Shown here: positions 38,301 to 49,056 of the stretch, piece by piece
Layout of the letters: every line of letters starts with the position of its first letter
Numbering within the stretch: the stretch's first letter is position 1
From: Paraspadella gotoi
Lineage: Eukaryota; Chaetognatha
Reading direction: 5' to 3'
DNA: 64,000 nucleotides
Assembly (NCBI GenBank): GCA_051294375.1
Contig: JBJCIZ010000028.1
Span: 1,301,576-1,365,575 of the forward strand
Made by a program: the position numbers and the translations under genes
The notes under the pieces: generated by a model
What the model saw: the letters and a program-made list of their open reading frames with translations, nothing else
Told to the model about the DNA's origin: nothing
The model's database searches: none

Positions 38301-40505
38301 TCAAGACGAGATCGTCTCGGCCAATGAGGAGAAGCGGGCCACGCTCATGATCAAGGTAAGAGTTGAGGAGGCGGTGAGTAAAGGGAAAGTTTTGCGGGGA
38401 GTGAGTGACGGTGCTGCTTGGTGATGGAGGGAAGAGTAAAAAGTCGAACGGGACTCGAGAAAAGCGATTCGGTGTCAGTGCAAAAAGTACGTCGCTTAAT
38501 CTCATTTACATATTGTTGTAGTTTACATCATTTCTCATATCTTTTGATACGATTGTTGTAGAAGACTTTTAGAATTTTAGTAATACTTTCAATAATGATT
38601 GATAATAATTTAGTTTTCCAATTTTCCAAATTTTTCATTGCAGTAAGACATCACCGACAAATCAATCCCTTGTTCTTTCAGGCGCAAACCGTCTACATGT
38701 CTCTAGTGGAGATTTTCCTTGAAAAAGTCCAGTTCCCTTCCGACGCCGAGTATCTCGAGTGGAGCAACGAGGATAAGGAGCTTTTCCGCTGCTACCGTCA
38801 GGACGTCAGCGACACGATTCTCTACGCTTACAACATTTTGGGCGAATCGATGCTGCGTGCGCTGGTGTCCGCCATCGACGCCGCTGCAGCCACTGCAGCC
38901 GGCGCCGCAGACTCTTGGCAAAAGACTGAAGCGGCGCTTTTCCTTTTTGCGGCGACGGCAGAGGGCGTTGAACGTCACTACAGTCAAAACGTCGAAGTCC
39001 TGCTGCGTCTCCTGCCGCGTCTGCCGTCGATGCGGGAAGAGCCTCGACTCGTCGACACGGCGCTTCATCTCGTGGGTGGATTCGCCGAATGGCTCTCCGC
39101 TCATCCAGAGCCGCTCCTCAACCTGGTCCCGCTTTTCTTAGAGGCTCTTGGGGAGCCGGCCGTGCTTGAGCCGGCCACTTTCGCTCTGAAGGACGTTTGC
39201 CGCGAGGCCAAGCGACATTTGGCGCCGGTGGCGCCGGACATTCTCAGCGCGGCCCACACGGCCTTGCGGACGCCGGGACTGAAGAGTCGAGAGCAGACGC
39301 GCATCATCGCCGCTTGCGGATATTTGCTCTCGGCGCTGCCGCCAGCCGCGGTGCTCGAGCACCTCAATACTCTCTTGGCGCCGCATCTCGACCAAGTCTG
39401 GAGGATCGTCTCTTCTCCGGCGTCGACGCCTCCTGCAGAAAAGAAACTAATCGTCTCCAAGTTGGAGATGTTGGGAAGTCTCTACACGACCATCTCCTCT
39501 GGCCCTGGCGAGGAGAGCGAAGGGTCCGAGGATGAAGCGAGTCATCAGACCGAAGCGTCTCGTCAAACCCCCGAGACTCACGGCAAAACCGTCCTCGTCG
39601 TCCAGAGTCGCCTCCAGGAATTGATGGAAAAAATCTTGGCCAAGTATCTTGACGACGAAGTTATCGTCGAAGGCGTCTGCGAGCTGCTGCAGCGGTGCTG
39701 CCGCTCCCTGCTGGAGGAATTCGGACCTCTTGTCGAATCAACGACGCGTCTTGTGGGCGAACTCTTTCCCGCTGCGCCTCACGCATCCATGATCCACTTG
39801 GCGTCGCAAGTGACGCTCGTTCATCACAACGAAGCGTCACACGTGGATCGAGTCGCGTCAATGTTCGGCGCCATCAGTTCAGAGTGCGTTCGTCTCTTTC
39901 AACCTCCTGGCGCCATCGGAAACTTACCCGACACGGCGCAGGCTTTCCTCACCTACCTCGCCACCGTCTTCCGCAAGTGCCCGACGCTAGTGCAGCGCTG
40001 CAGCGTCGTCCCGGACGGCGGCGTCGCCGATCTGGCGCCGCTCGTCCACTGTGGCCTCGTGGGGCTGGAGTTGCCCGAGGCGCCGACGGCCAAAGCTGCT
40101 TGCGGACTTCTTGTCGAGCTGGCTTCTCAATCAAACGGCGCCTGCGAAGCCGTGCGGCGTGTAGTCAGGAACGAAGGTCTGGTCGTTTTGGAAGCGACGC
40201 TGCTTGCCATCGCCGGCGGCGCCGCCCGCTCCCTCGCCGATCCGCTCGCCGACGTCATCTTCGCTTTGGCGCGGAATCAGGTGGAGTTGACGAGGCGTTG
40301 GCTGGAAACGTTGCTGGTGGAGCGGGAGGCGTTTCCAAACTCTCGAGTGACGCCGACGCAGAAGCAACACTTTCTCAAGTCGGTCTTCAAGTCCAACAAA
40401 CGGAGAGTGAAGGAGATCGTCAAGGAGTTCTCTCTCGCGTGTCGGGGTCTTGTAGGGACGGAATACGGGAACGCTCAGCGACGGGTCGATCAGTTGTTTA
40501 TGTAG
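35391..40505 (+). CDS. IPO13: Importin-13
   Basis: Importin-beta-type receptor that carries cargo both ways through nuclear pores (known cargoes include MAGO-Y14 and UBC9 for import, eIF1A for export) under RanGTP control. Exons: 35391-35639, 36037-36354, 36436-36537, 37539-37617, 37859-37968, 38059-38355 and 38682-40505, giving 992 residues (human 963). The N-terminal repeats include NELLTSAQVSPGAWSFCWDL, VQFFGACTLHVKLSRFW and EALTALPEEFPSVHVDQYRR. Further on are VQFPSDAEYLEWSNEDKELF, YRQDVSDTILYAYNILGESM, AEAP-type TAKAACGLLVELA and the end NKRRVKEIVKEFSLACRGL. Exon 3 could also end ten bases later, but only the donor after TGG at 36537 keeps phase with exon 4. An acidic insert (EESEGSEDEASHQTE) in exon 7 partly accounts for the extra length. 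Introns 2 and 4 are short. Introns 1 and 3 hold family B SINE copies. Confidence 0.95.
35725..35890 (+). mobile_element. SINE family B, internally deleted copy
   Basis: In IPO13 intron 1. It matches 16652-16860 at both ends, but AACCCAAAGGTC joins directly to CTGATCCGAAGC. About 65-70 bp that include the B-box are missing, so the copy cannot carry a complete internal promoter. Confidence 0.75.
36672..37510 (+). mobile_element. SINE family B copy split by a 601-bp insertion
   Basis: In IPO13 intron 3. The SINE runs from the palindromic start (GGATTAAAATCCACCA) to AACAATAAT at 36891. Its last bases (TACTGTCTCTTC) resume at 37499. AATAAT occurs at both junctions (36886-36891 and 37493-37498). 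Confidence 0.75.
36892..37492. mobile_element. AT-rich fold-back insertion inside the SINE
   Basis: 601 bp, non-coding and AT-rich. Its centre is an inverted repeat: CATTAAGTGGGTTAAAAATT near 37140 pairs with the complement near 37228 (GACCACTTAATGAA). It is flanked by AATAAT duplications, which fits a non-autonomous DNA transposon. Confidence 0.65.
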
Positions 40506-40879
40506 TTGCGGGGAGAGTTATATTTTATTTTTTATTGTGGTATTTATTCGTACCGATTTTCATTTAAGATTTAAAATCCCCAAAAATTGTTTTTACGATG
40601 GAAGTTCTGCTTCGTATTGAAAGCGAGAAAAGTCGCTGGAATTTAAAGATTATCGACTAAGTGACCCCTTAGTATATGAAATCATATATTTTTTCTTTCG
40701 AACCGTAAATAAAAGTATTTTGTCCAGTTTTGAATTAGTTAGCGTTTTTCAGCTTTCAGTTTAAGTTTTAGCTTGAATCTCGAAATAATTTTTTTTTCTC
40801 GCGCTGTCGAACTTGCCACTGAACGTTATGTTTATTTTTTTAGTTTGATTTAGATTTCGTGACGAATCAAACGTCGATA
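40506..40879. other. Spacer between IPO13 and GET4
   Basis: AT-rich, with the IPO13 polyadenylation signal at 40708-40713. No other feature seen. Confidence 0.65.
40708..40713 (+). terminator. Polyadenylation signal, IPO13
   Basis: AATAAA about 200 bp after the stop codon. Confidence 0.5.
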
Positions 40880-43410
40880 ATGGCTTCCGGTGCGTATTTT
40901 TGTACATAATAGTATAATATTGGAATACTATGCAATGCATAGTATGCATGAAAATAAGCGATAATGATTCAATTTATAGGCGGAGTCCCGGGAGTTAATC
41001 GCGTCTTGAATAAATTAAGAAACTCGATCGAAGCCGGAAATTATTACGAGGCCCATCAAATGTACAAAACCTTGTACTTCAGGTATTATCAATATTAAAT
41101 ATTATTTTTCAATTAAATTAATTACATTAACCTTACTATAACTATCGTTTTAAGGTATACGAATCAAGAAAAGTACGCCGAGGTTATCGACCTTCTCTAC
41201 GATGGAGCCTTGAAGCTCAGCAAGCACGAGCAGTTCCAAAGCGCTGCGGATCTCTGCATGCTGCTTGTTGAGACGTTGAAGCGATCCAATGACGGTGAGT
41301 TCGAAAGAAAATAACCTCAAGTTCATTTTATTATTTATAAAAAAGATGGCGCATAATAACATGTATTAACAAATAGAAAAAAATCGCCGTTAGTGTAGTA
41401 AAAACCAAAACTAAACTAGATGTGACCTCAATATAGTATTCTGTGAGAAATTTTTTTAGAAGTTTCGCATTATGTTTAGAAAGTTAGTTCAATTTTCAAC
41501 ATGGAATCCCCCCAACCCCACCCCCCAATCCTCACCCCCCAATCCTCACCCCCAAATCCTCACCCCCCAACCCCACCGCGACCCTAGATGTTGAAGACGC
41601 CCACATGAAAAAACTGGGCGAGCTCTTCTCCGCCCTCCGTCCCAATCAGATCGAGAGGCAGAACTTCCTCGTGGCGGCGCTGCAGTGGACGGCAAGCGGT
41701 GAAGACGCCTACAAATCCGGACATCCCGCGCTGCACTCCTGCGTCGCCGAGACTTTTTGGAAGGAGAAGAATTACGCCCAAGCGCGGTGAGCCTTGATAT
41801 GCTGGTTATGGAAAGGCCATACGTTAACTTAATTCGTTAACTTATTTAATATTAACACGCTTTTTAGTCGGATCTGCTTATCAGCAGATTCCGACTTTGT
41901 AATCCACTTTGTCGGTCCCACCCCAAAAGGTTGTCGGGCATTCACTTATATCATGTCAGAACATCGAATTATGATAAATTAAGTCCGTCCCCCTTTAGCA
42001 TTAAATCCCAATTACTCGTGATTGGATGGTTGGATTGGAATGAAATTTCGCGTATGGGTAGGAAAGTGTGTGATTGAGCTGGATATAAAATATTATATAT
42101 ATATATATTTAATATAATAAAAATCTTATGTTAACAATACTTAAGGGAGTGGTCTTTTCATACAATTGAAACATTCTTTGAAATATTATACCACTTCATT
42201 GATAGGGAAGCCAGGTACTCTGGGAGTGAATAAACGAGACTGTGAGAGAGTCTTGATTGAAAGCTTGCAGGGACCTGCTATGTCATTATCTTGTAAGAGT
42301 GATGGAGGCCTTAAACCACCAAAGCCTGTCCAAAGTCAGGGGCAAGATAGCTTATTTATTAAATGAATGGATAATTTTTATATTGGTTGTACCAATTTCA
42401 TGAACACATGTATACGTGAACAAAAAAGGAAAATAAAAAAAAGAGATCAGAGGAAAAAGTCAGTCAAGTTTGCACGATTTACACGCGGTCTTTCACCATC
42501 AAGTGACACGAAACTTATCAATGAATGAATAATATCCTCCTAAATTCATAAGTCAGTAGTCTTGAAGCGAGTCCGCTCCTTATTCTTAACATTGTCATTT
42601 ATATATTTTGCCAGCGTAACAAAAATAGTTTCAACTTCCGAAATATCTCTCGCTTATCGCCTCTGCAATATGCAAATAAGTTTGAAACATCGATTAGAGA
42701 GATACCTCCCCCCTTTCCAACCCAGCTATCACTTCGTCCACTCTCACGCCGGCGAATCCTGTGGCCTCATGTTGGTGGAATTCTCCACCTCGCGAGGATT
42801 CCCTTCCGAGGCGGACCTCTTCATCACTCAAGCCGTGCTGCAGTTCCTCTGCCTTTCCAACAAGTCGACGGCGGAATCTGCCTTCAAGGCCTACACTTCC
42901 CGTCATCCGGCCATCGCCCCGCGTCAGCCTCCCTTTCTCATGCCGCTGCTCAACTTTGTCTGGTTCCTTCTTTTAACAGTGGAGACGGGCAAGCTGGCTC
43001 TCTTCACCCTTCTCTGCGAGAGATATCAAGTCTCTATCGGGCGAGACCCCGCCTACCGCAAATACCTCGACAGGATCGGGCAGCTGTTCTTCGGCGTTCC
43101 GCCGCCGACGCGGCAGCCGGGCGGCGGCGGCGGCGTTTTGGGCAACTTGATGGCGTCGATGATGGGTGGCGGCGGCAGCGGCGGATCGCCTGCCTCGAGG
43201 CCTTTTGCCAACGGAGGCTGCGACGGCAACGACGATGACGACGACGACGAACCTTTTAACTTTGAAGATCTGTTCTCTTCCTTCATGCGCGGCGGCGGCG
43301 GCGGCGGCGGCGGATCATCTGCCCCGCCATCAGGACCACACCGCGTCGCCAATTCGAATAATCAGCCCGCGAAGAAAAAGACTTTGAAACAGGACGACGA
43401 TCTCGACTGA
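40880..43410 (+). CDS. GET4: Golgi-to-ER traffic protein 4 (GET4/TRC35)
   Basis: Cytosolic alpha-solenoid protein that, with UBL4A and BAG6, hands tail-anchored proteins to the GET3/TRC40 ATPase for ER insertion. Five exons: 40880-40889, 40980-41082, 41155-41294, 41588-41786 and 42726-43410, giving 378 residues (human 327). Signatures are [105 protein letters not shown] and [14 protein letters not shown]. The first coding exon is only 10 nt, ATG plus two and a third codons. After [12 protein letters not shown] the tail is extended by polyglycine runs, an acidic block ([19 protein letters not shown]) and a Lys-rich end, which are longer than in vertebrate GET4. The 10-nt exon is inferred from the GT-AG sites and phase 1. 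Confidence 0.94.
41510..41583 (+). repeat. C-rich minisatellite at GET4 exon 4 acceptor
   Basis: About four units like CCCCAATCCTCA directly before the acceptor TAG at 41585-41587; they form an unusual C-rich polypyrimidine tract. Confidence 0.85.
42170..42404 (+). repeat. Dispersed repeat family D
   Basis: In GET4 intron 4. GTAAGAGTGATGGAGGCCTT, CCTGTCCAAAGTCAGGGGC and GGTTGTACCAATTTCATG recur in reverse orientation at 56810-56898. Its left part resembles 24775-24835. The full element and its ends are unknown. Confidence 0.6.
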
Positions 43411-43423
43411 AGATTGCAGTGCC

Positions 43424-43542
43424 GGGTTACATCCGGGTGTAGTGCCGGTTTGCATACGTGGAAGGCGTAGGGTTACATCCGGGTGCGGAGCCGGATACAT
43501 CCGTTTGCGATGCCGGATTACATCCGGGTTCGGAGTCACGTT
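43424..43542 (+). repeat. Minisatellite in the GET4 3' region
   Basis: About five units of 22-30 bp with GCCGGGTTACATCCGGGTG-like cores, starting 14 bases after the stop codon. Confidence 0.85.
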
Positions 43543-43776
43543 CCCCCCTTTTGGCGCCGTATTTCATTAACTTCCGTTATACAGCATTTTTGAATCACTT
43601 ATGTTTTCTCGTAGGAAAAGAAATAGTATACTTGCGTTAAATATCTTCGGCATTTTATTTAACTTAAAAAAGCTTCATTCGATAGTCAATATACCCACGG
43701 TATTTAAAAGATTTTTTTTCAAACGTATTGTTCTATTATTATTTCTACTCTTCTTTTTTTTTTGTCGATCGAAAGG

Positions 43777-43782
43777 AATAAA
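43777..43782 (+). terminator. Polyadenylation signal, GET4
   Basis: AATAAA about 370 bp after the stop and about 120 bp before the next ATG. Confidence 0.5.
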
Positions 43783-43902
43783 TAAACAAAACCAAAAACA
43801 GAAAAAAGAAAAGAAATGAAAAAGTGACTTTTTTTCTCGAATTGGATTAAAATCGAGATCCCCCCCACGTCCCTCCGCCACCGCCACAGCCACCGCCGCA
43901 CC

Positions 43903-44271
43903 ATGACCCAACACCCTCTAACTCTGGCCCAAACCAAAGAGGCTCTCCGCGACGTGTTGGCCGCCTTCGAAAAGGGGGAAAACGCCCGTCGCCTCGACGA
44001 GCAGCGCGACCGAGCGGGCAACGACATGTTGAAGACGATGCAGAGCGTCTTCCCTCTTCTGGTCCAGATTCAAGAAGAGGTCATTCAAAAGTACGGATTC
44101 ACCGGCGACGGGGACGGATCTCTCAAGTTCCTCCACATTTGTCGCGATTACGAGAAACAAGACGCGGAGATTCGTCAGATGAATTCCACGCTCAAGAACA
44201 TCTTTCTCCCGCCGCTGCAGTACAAGCCGTCGGGCGGCGGCGGAGGCGGCGGCGGCGGCGGGGAGTCCTGA
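43903..44271 (+). CDS. C12orf57: Protein C10 (C12orf57 family)
   Basis: Small single-exon gene of 122 residues (human 126). C12orf57 is a conserved protein needed for brain and eye development in humans; its biochemical role is unclear. The family pattern is plain: LTLAQTKEALRDVLAAFEKG, NARRLDEQRD, GNDMLKTMQSVFPLLVQIQ, EEVIQKYGFTGDGDGSLKF, CRDYEKQDAEI and LKNIFLPPLQ. The C-terminus ends in ten glycines plus Glu-Ser, made by a GGC repeat, where vertebrate proteins end in a short Gly/Ala tail. It lies 492 bp after GET4 on the same strand. Confidence 0.92.
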   Translation: MTQHPLTLAQTKEALRDVLAAFEKGENARRLDEQRDRAGNDMLKTMQSVFPLLVQIQEEVIQKYGFTGDGDGSLKFLHICRDYEKQDAEIRQMNSTLKNIFLPPLQYKPSGGGGGGGGGGES

Positions 44272-44996
44272 TTTTTAAAAGTTTGCCGGCCGATTTAGTT
44301 TTAGGAGATAATTGTTAATACCTTTTGACATGATTTTTTTTCATGTAACCTCATGTTACGAAAAATCAATATTCCAATCAATATTAGTTGGTTTTTTTTC
44401 GGTTTAAAAAAGTCCCCAACCTCCCGACTTCCACTCTCTCCGATTCGTTATTCGTTGTTCGTTATTCATCCTTTTTATCGTATATATGCCTCCGAACAAT
44501 ATTCCGCCCCAAATTACATTAAGGTTCTCGTTTTCTCCATTTCCGATCTATTTCATATTCCCCCTTTCTTTCCACTTTCAAACCAGTAATTGTTTCCCCT
44601 TTTCTGCCTCCTCAACCTCATTTGCGATTTAACTATCAAAAACTATCGATAATTATCTTTTGTCTTCGAATTCGTGAGTTGGAATCGACATCAAAACAAA
44701 AGTCAAGTCAAATTCTATTGTCCAGTTGAATCCCTTTTTTCCCCATTCTTTTCGGCGAAAAACCAGTTATTTTCTTTCTTTCTTTCTCATTTCATTGTTT
44801 TCTTCTGTTTATCTACCGTTTTTTTTTCGTGACCCATTTGGATTCGGACGAAAACAATTGTTTTCCCCGAAGTCGATTGGCTTCGATTCTTGTTTTTCGT
44901 TTTTCGTTTTTCTTCGTCGTCGTCGCTAATATAATCAAAAAGGAACCCCGTTTATTATACAAAAAAAATATTTTAGTTTTACAAACAAAGTAACCA
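44272..44996. other. Spacer before DTWD1
   Basis: T/C-rich, with repeated TTCTTTCTTTC and TTTTTCG runs. No gene seen. The last bases before the ATG at 44997 are A-rich. Confidence 0.65.
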
Positions 44997-46154
44997 ATGC
45001 CGTCGCGAGTCGACGACGAGGCGATGCCGTCAAACGGATCCGCCGACTTTGGCGACGTCCCTCCTGCGGACGAATTTAACTCCGCTCCAGGTCAATCCGA
45101 TGCTAACTCAACTCTGACAGCTCCTGCTGATGTTTCCCCTGCCTCTCTCTCTAATTCGACACCCTCGGACGATCCTCTCGCGCCTTCAACAGCTCCCCCG
45201 ACCTCCCCCTCATCCTCCTCCATCTTTTCCGACAAGCGCATCTCCGACTTCTCTTTCCTCGACTCTCTGCCCAATCGCGAACCGTGTCCCTCTTGCGGTC
45301 GATCGCGCAAATTCTTCTGCTATCAATGCCACGTGGCAGTCGATGGCGTCGCCGGCCTCCTGCCGCGCGTGCGGCTCCCCCTGCGGCTGGAGATCATCAA
45401 GCATCCGAAGGAAGTCGACGGGAAGTCGACTGCGGAGCACGCTGCGGTGCTGGCGCCGCAGGACACGATCGTCCGCCTCTACCCGGATTTGCCAGACTAC
45501 GATCCGGATCGTGTCGTCCTTGTCTTTCCTTGTGACACTGCCCTGACTCTGGCCGAGTTGGCGAGGCGGGCCGGCGCCGCGGAAGACGAAGAGACCGGGG
45601 CCGCCGCGCCGCCGGGTCCGCCGCCTCCGAAGGTCCGCAAGGCGCCGCCCGATTTCGACACAGCCGTCTTCATCGAGTGCACTTGGAATCAGACTCACTC
45701 GATCTTCTCCGACGAACGACTTGGGAAGTTGAGACGGATTCGCTTGGAGGATCACGAGACGCATTTTTGGAGGTAAGGGGGGCGTAATATTTAATTATAA
45801 ACAGTACAAAACTTGCATTAGACTGTTGAGTAATAATAATATTTAAATTATTTTACTTTATTCAGATACCAGCGCGGTAAGCCCGCCAATTTTCTCTCCA
45901 CTATCGAAGCCATTTACTGGTTCTTCGTCGAATTCGACCGCAGCTTCGGCGCCGGCCGCAGTACCAGCAGCGGCAGCGAGGCCTCGCCCACCACATCCGC
46001 CGCAGCCTACGACGATCTCCTATTCTTTTTCGCCTACATGCATTCCAAGATTTTCTCGATGCGCGGCGGGAATCTCAAAGTGACAGAGCAGCGGCGAGAG
46101 AGGCTGGCGGCGCGGCAGCGGGCCGAAGCCAAAGCGGCGGTCAAAGACTCTTAA
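44997..46154 (+). CDS. DTWD1: tRNA-uridine aminocarboxypropyltransferase 1 (DTWD1)
   Basis: DTW-domain enzyme that adds the 3-amino-3-carboxypropyl group from SAM to a tRNA uridine (U20 in human tRNA). Two exons, 44997-45772 and 45866-46154, give 354 residues. After a Ser/Pro/Thr-rich N-terminus of about 95 residues come the paired zinc-ligand-type cysteines (PCPSCGRSRKFFCYQCHVAV). Family text follows: LPLRLEIIKHPKEVDGKSTA, VVLVFPCDTALTL and the TWNQT core with SIFSDERL. Exon 2 has QRGKPANFLSTIEAIYWFF and DDLLFFFAYMH. The core reads ECTWNQ, where human DTWD1, as I recall, has DSTWNQ. The long low-complexity N-terminus is poorly conserved. A later in-frame ATG exists at 45024. Confidence 0.93.
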
Positions 46155-46430
46155 TTGCCTGGCGAGGGACGGGCAGTGATGGAGTCGAAACGGATGATGG
46201 AGTGATGGAGTCCAAGACTCAAACACTTGTTGTTGAAATCGATTTTGATTCGTTAAATTTAGAAAAAGTTTGTTCATTTGTCGATTCGTGATAACTTTTT
46301 CGTTTATTTATTTTTTTCAGGCGAACATTATTTGTGCCACACTCAGTTTCTAGTTCTTACTAGACAGTTTTGGTCAAGTAATAAATATAAAATAATAATA
46401 AATTATTGTGAAATAAAACAAAAATAAAAG

Positions 46431-48614
46431 ATGGGCAAAGCGCGTAAGCGAAAACTCGTCTCCCAACACGGAGATTCCGTCCCAGGAAAGAAACTTCCGC
46501 TCGACATTCAACTTCAGCGCGATATCGAAGAATCACCGGCGCCGATTCGAAGATCCGGGGCCAATGACGCCGACGACGCCGCAAGCGACGGCGTCGTCGA
46601 TTCCAAGATCTCCGCCAAGATTCTCTCTTCCGCCCGACGTCAACAGGAAGAACTCCAAGAGGAGTTCGGCGTCGGTCAGTCGGTCAAGTCGGGCAAACCC
46701 GTCGTGGGTTTCAAGCTGCCCGTTTCTCGAGATGTCGGGCAGATCGTGGAAGAAGAGGAGGAAGAGGAGGAGGAGGATGACTCCTCCTCACAAGCGAACG
46801 ATTTCTACGAAGAAGTTGACATCGACGAAGAAGAAGAAAAAGCGTTGGAAGCCTTCATGTTCTCCGACCGACGAGAGAACCGAACTCTGGCCGACATTTT
46901 CGAAAAACTAGAAGAGAAGAAGACAGAGATAGAGTCGCAGTGCTCGGAGTCGGCTTTGTCGGCGACGGCGGCCGACAAGCCGACGAAACTCGATCCTCGC
47001 GTCGTCGAGATGTACAAGTCGGTGGGAGAAATTCTCGCCAAGTATCGAAGCGGGAAGATTCCAAAGGCCTTTAAAGTTATTCCCAGGTGATGAGATAATA
47101 TTTAATACTACTATTTAATAATGTAGGCTATTAGTGTTGAGAGGTCGATTGATTTGAGTTGCCCAGAGGCTCATTTCATTATTAAAAAGAATAAGGAAAA
47201 GAGAAGGAGACAGCGACAGGGAAAAGAAAATAAGTGGGGGAGAGAGAGGGAGACGAGAGGGAGACGTATAAAAAGAGAGACCCCCTTTGTTTCCAATAAT
47301 AAAACGAAAAGACATAAATATCAAAAACTCTCACTTGTATTTTTTATTTCACGCTCATCATAAAACCAACGCCGAAAAGCTAGTTAGTTCCTCGGAGAGA
47401 ATACCGAAGTGTGCTTGTAGCTATGGGATTCTAGAATGTGACCCTGAGTATAATTTTGTTCGCTAATTTGTTTCTTTTAGAAATTTCAGCACATGAGCTG
47501 TCAAAGGGGTTTATTAATCCCTCATTGTTGGTATTTATTGAATAGCGCTTTATTGTTGTCTTAATCTTTAACTTTAATGTTCTATTTGACTTATATTTTA
47601 TTTTATTTATATTTAATGACAATCATTCCTATCCCAACCTTCAGACTCTCCGACTGGGAATACGTCCTCCACCTGACCAACCCATCCAAATGGTCTGCAG
47701 CCGCGATTTTTCAAGCGACTCGTATCTTTTCCTCGAGTCTCAGCGTCAAGATGGCGCAACGGTTTTACTTCTACGTGCTCTACCCTCGCGTCCGAGATGA
47801 CATCTCCTTCTACAAGCGCCTCAACTTCCATCTCTTTATGGCGCTGAAGAAGGCGCTTTTCAAACCGGCCGCCTTCTTCAAAGGCATCCTCCTGCCACTT
47901 TGCGAATCTGGCAACTGCACTCTCCGCGAGGCCACCATCGTCTCCAGCATCCTGGCCAAGTGCTCCGTGCCCATGCTCCACTCCAGCGCCGCGCTATTGA
48001 AGATCGCCGAGATGGAGTACTCGGGGGCTAACAGCATCTTTATCAAGACCCTGCTGGACAAGAAGTACGCTTTGCCCTTTCGGGTTATCGACGCGCTCGT
48101 CTTTCACTTTGTCAAGTTTGAACGGGAGACGCGGCAACTTCCGGTTCTTTGGCACCAGGTATCAGGGATTGATTTTCTTTAATCTCATTTGCATATAGCA
48201 GTGTTTGCAAAGCTTTCGAATTATTTTCTTCTTTGTCAACTGATGGTTTCCCATTAAATTCTTTGGGTTTATTCTCATTAGTTAATTGCGCATATAAATA
48301 TAAATTTTCCTTTTTAATCTCTTAATATATAAGTGTTTTTTCTCCACCAGGCTTTACTCGTCTTCGTTCAGCGCTACAAAGAAGACATCTCCTCCGAACA
48401 GAAAGAGGCGCTCTATGGAGTCGTCCGCGCTCAGTTCCATCCGCATATCGGACCCGAGATTCGACGAGAGATGCAAAACTCGAAATCGCGCGACGAGGAG
48501 GACGGAGAGGCCGCTGCGGCGTCGGCTGCAGCGGGTGATGGGCCGCCGCGGGCGATCTCCTCCATGGAAGACGACGAAGATATTGAGGCGAATTATCGGG
48601 AACTTTTCGGTTGA
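46431..48614 (+). CDS. BYSL: Bystin, 40S ribosome assembly factor
   Basis: Bystin (yeast Enp1) is a nucleolar factor of pre-40S particles needed for 18S rRNA maturation. Three exons: 46431-47086, 47645-48158 and 48351-48614, giving 477 residues (human 437). The start MGKARKRK fits a basic nucleolar N-terminus. An acidic block ([15 protein letters not shown]) precedes [14 protein letters not shown]. The conserved C-terminal solenoid reads [95 protein letters not shown] and VIDALVFHF. The last exon ends in an acidic, Ala-rich tail. The gene starts 276 bp after the DTWD1 stop. Confidence 0.96.
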
Positions 48615-49056
48615 GGCGTCGACGAATGAGAACGGACTCGGTGCTAAAGTCGAAGAGGCTTCCTTAAGTTTATTTAGTTTAGGTCCGTTTGTTGATGAGT
48701 TTCGTCGCTAATGTTTAAGTTTTGTGATTGTTAATTGACCAGCCTCTTTGTTTGAATACGAGATTTAAAGTCTGTTTTTTTATGACTTCATTGTTCTTTC
48801 CTATAATTTAGGTATAGTTGAAAATTAAAGTTAGTTCTTTCGTCATTCGGATCCGACGATGTTCAGAATATTGTGGATTAAAATGACATGTATTGAAATG
48901 ATTTTTGTCAATGAATAAAATATTCAAATGAATAAAAGTCCGAAAGTTTCTTCCTGACAAAAAACTCGATGGGGAGATTTTTCTCGGCTTTATTGTCGAC
49001 CTAAATGGAGCAACAAAATAACAAAAAAATAACAATAACTAAACAATAAGGAAACA
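48615..49056. other. Spacer between BYSL and MKKS
   Basis: AT-rich; polyadenylation signal AATAAA at 48914-48919. Otherwise nothing recognised. Confidence 0.65.
48914..48919 (+). terminator. Polyadenylation signal, BYSL
   Basis: AATAAA 300 bp after the stop codon, with another overlapping A-rich context. Confidence 0.5.

Larger units (their letters stand above)
43411..43902. other. Spacer between GET4 and C12orf57
   Basis: Holds the minisatellite at 43424-43542, a polyadenylation signal at 43777 and a C-rich 5' leader just before the C12orf57 ATG. Confidence 0.7.

Noticed and set aside
39695-40567. 290-codon open frame overlapping IPO13 exon 7
   Set aside because: Arg/Ser-rich shadow frame; the IPO13 frame carries all conserved residues.
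43424-43542. CRISPR-like repeat array
   Set aside because: Units are imperfect, contiguous and few, with no unique spacers, in a eukaryotic 3' region.
45210-45764. Minus-strand 184-codon frame over DTWD1
   Set aside because: Antisense shadow of a GC-rich exon.
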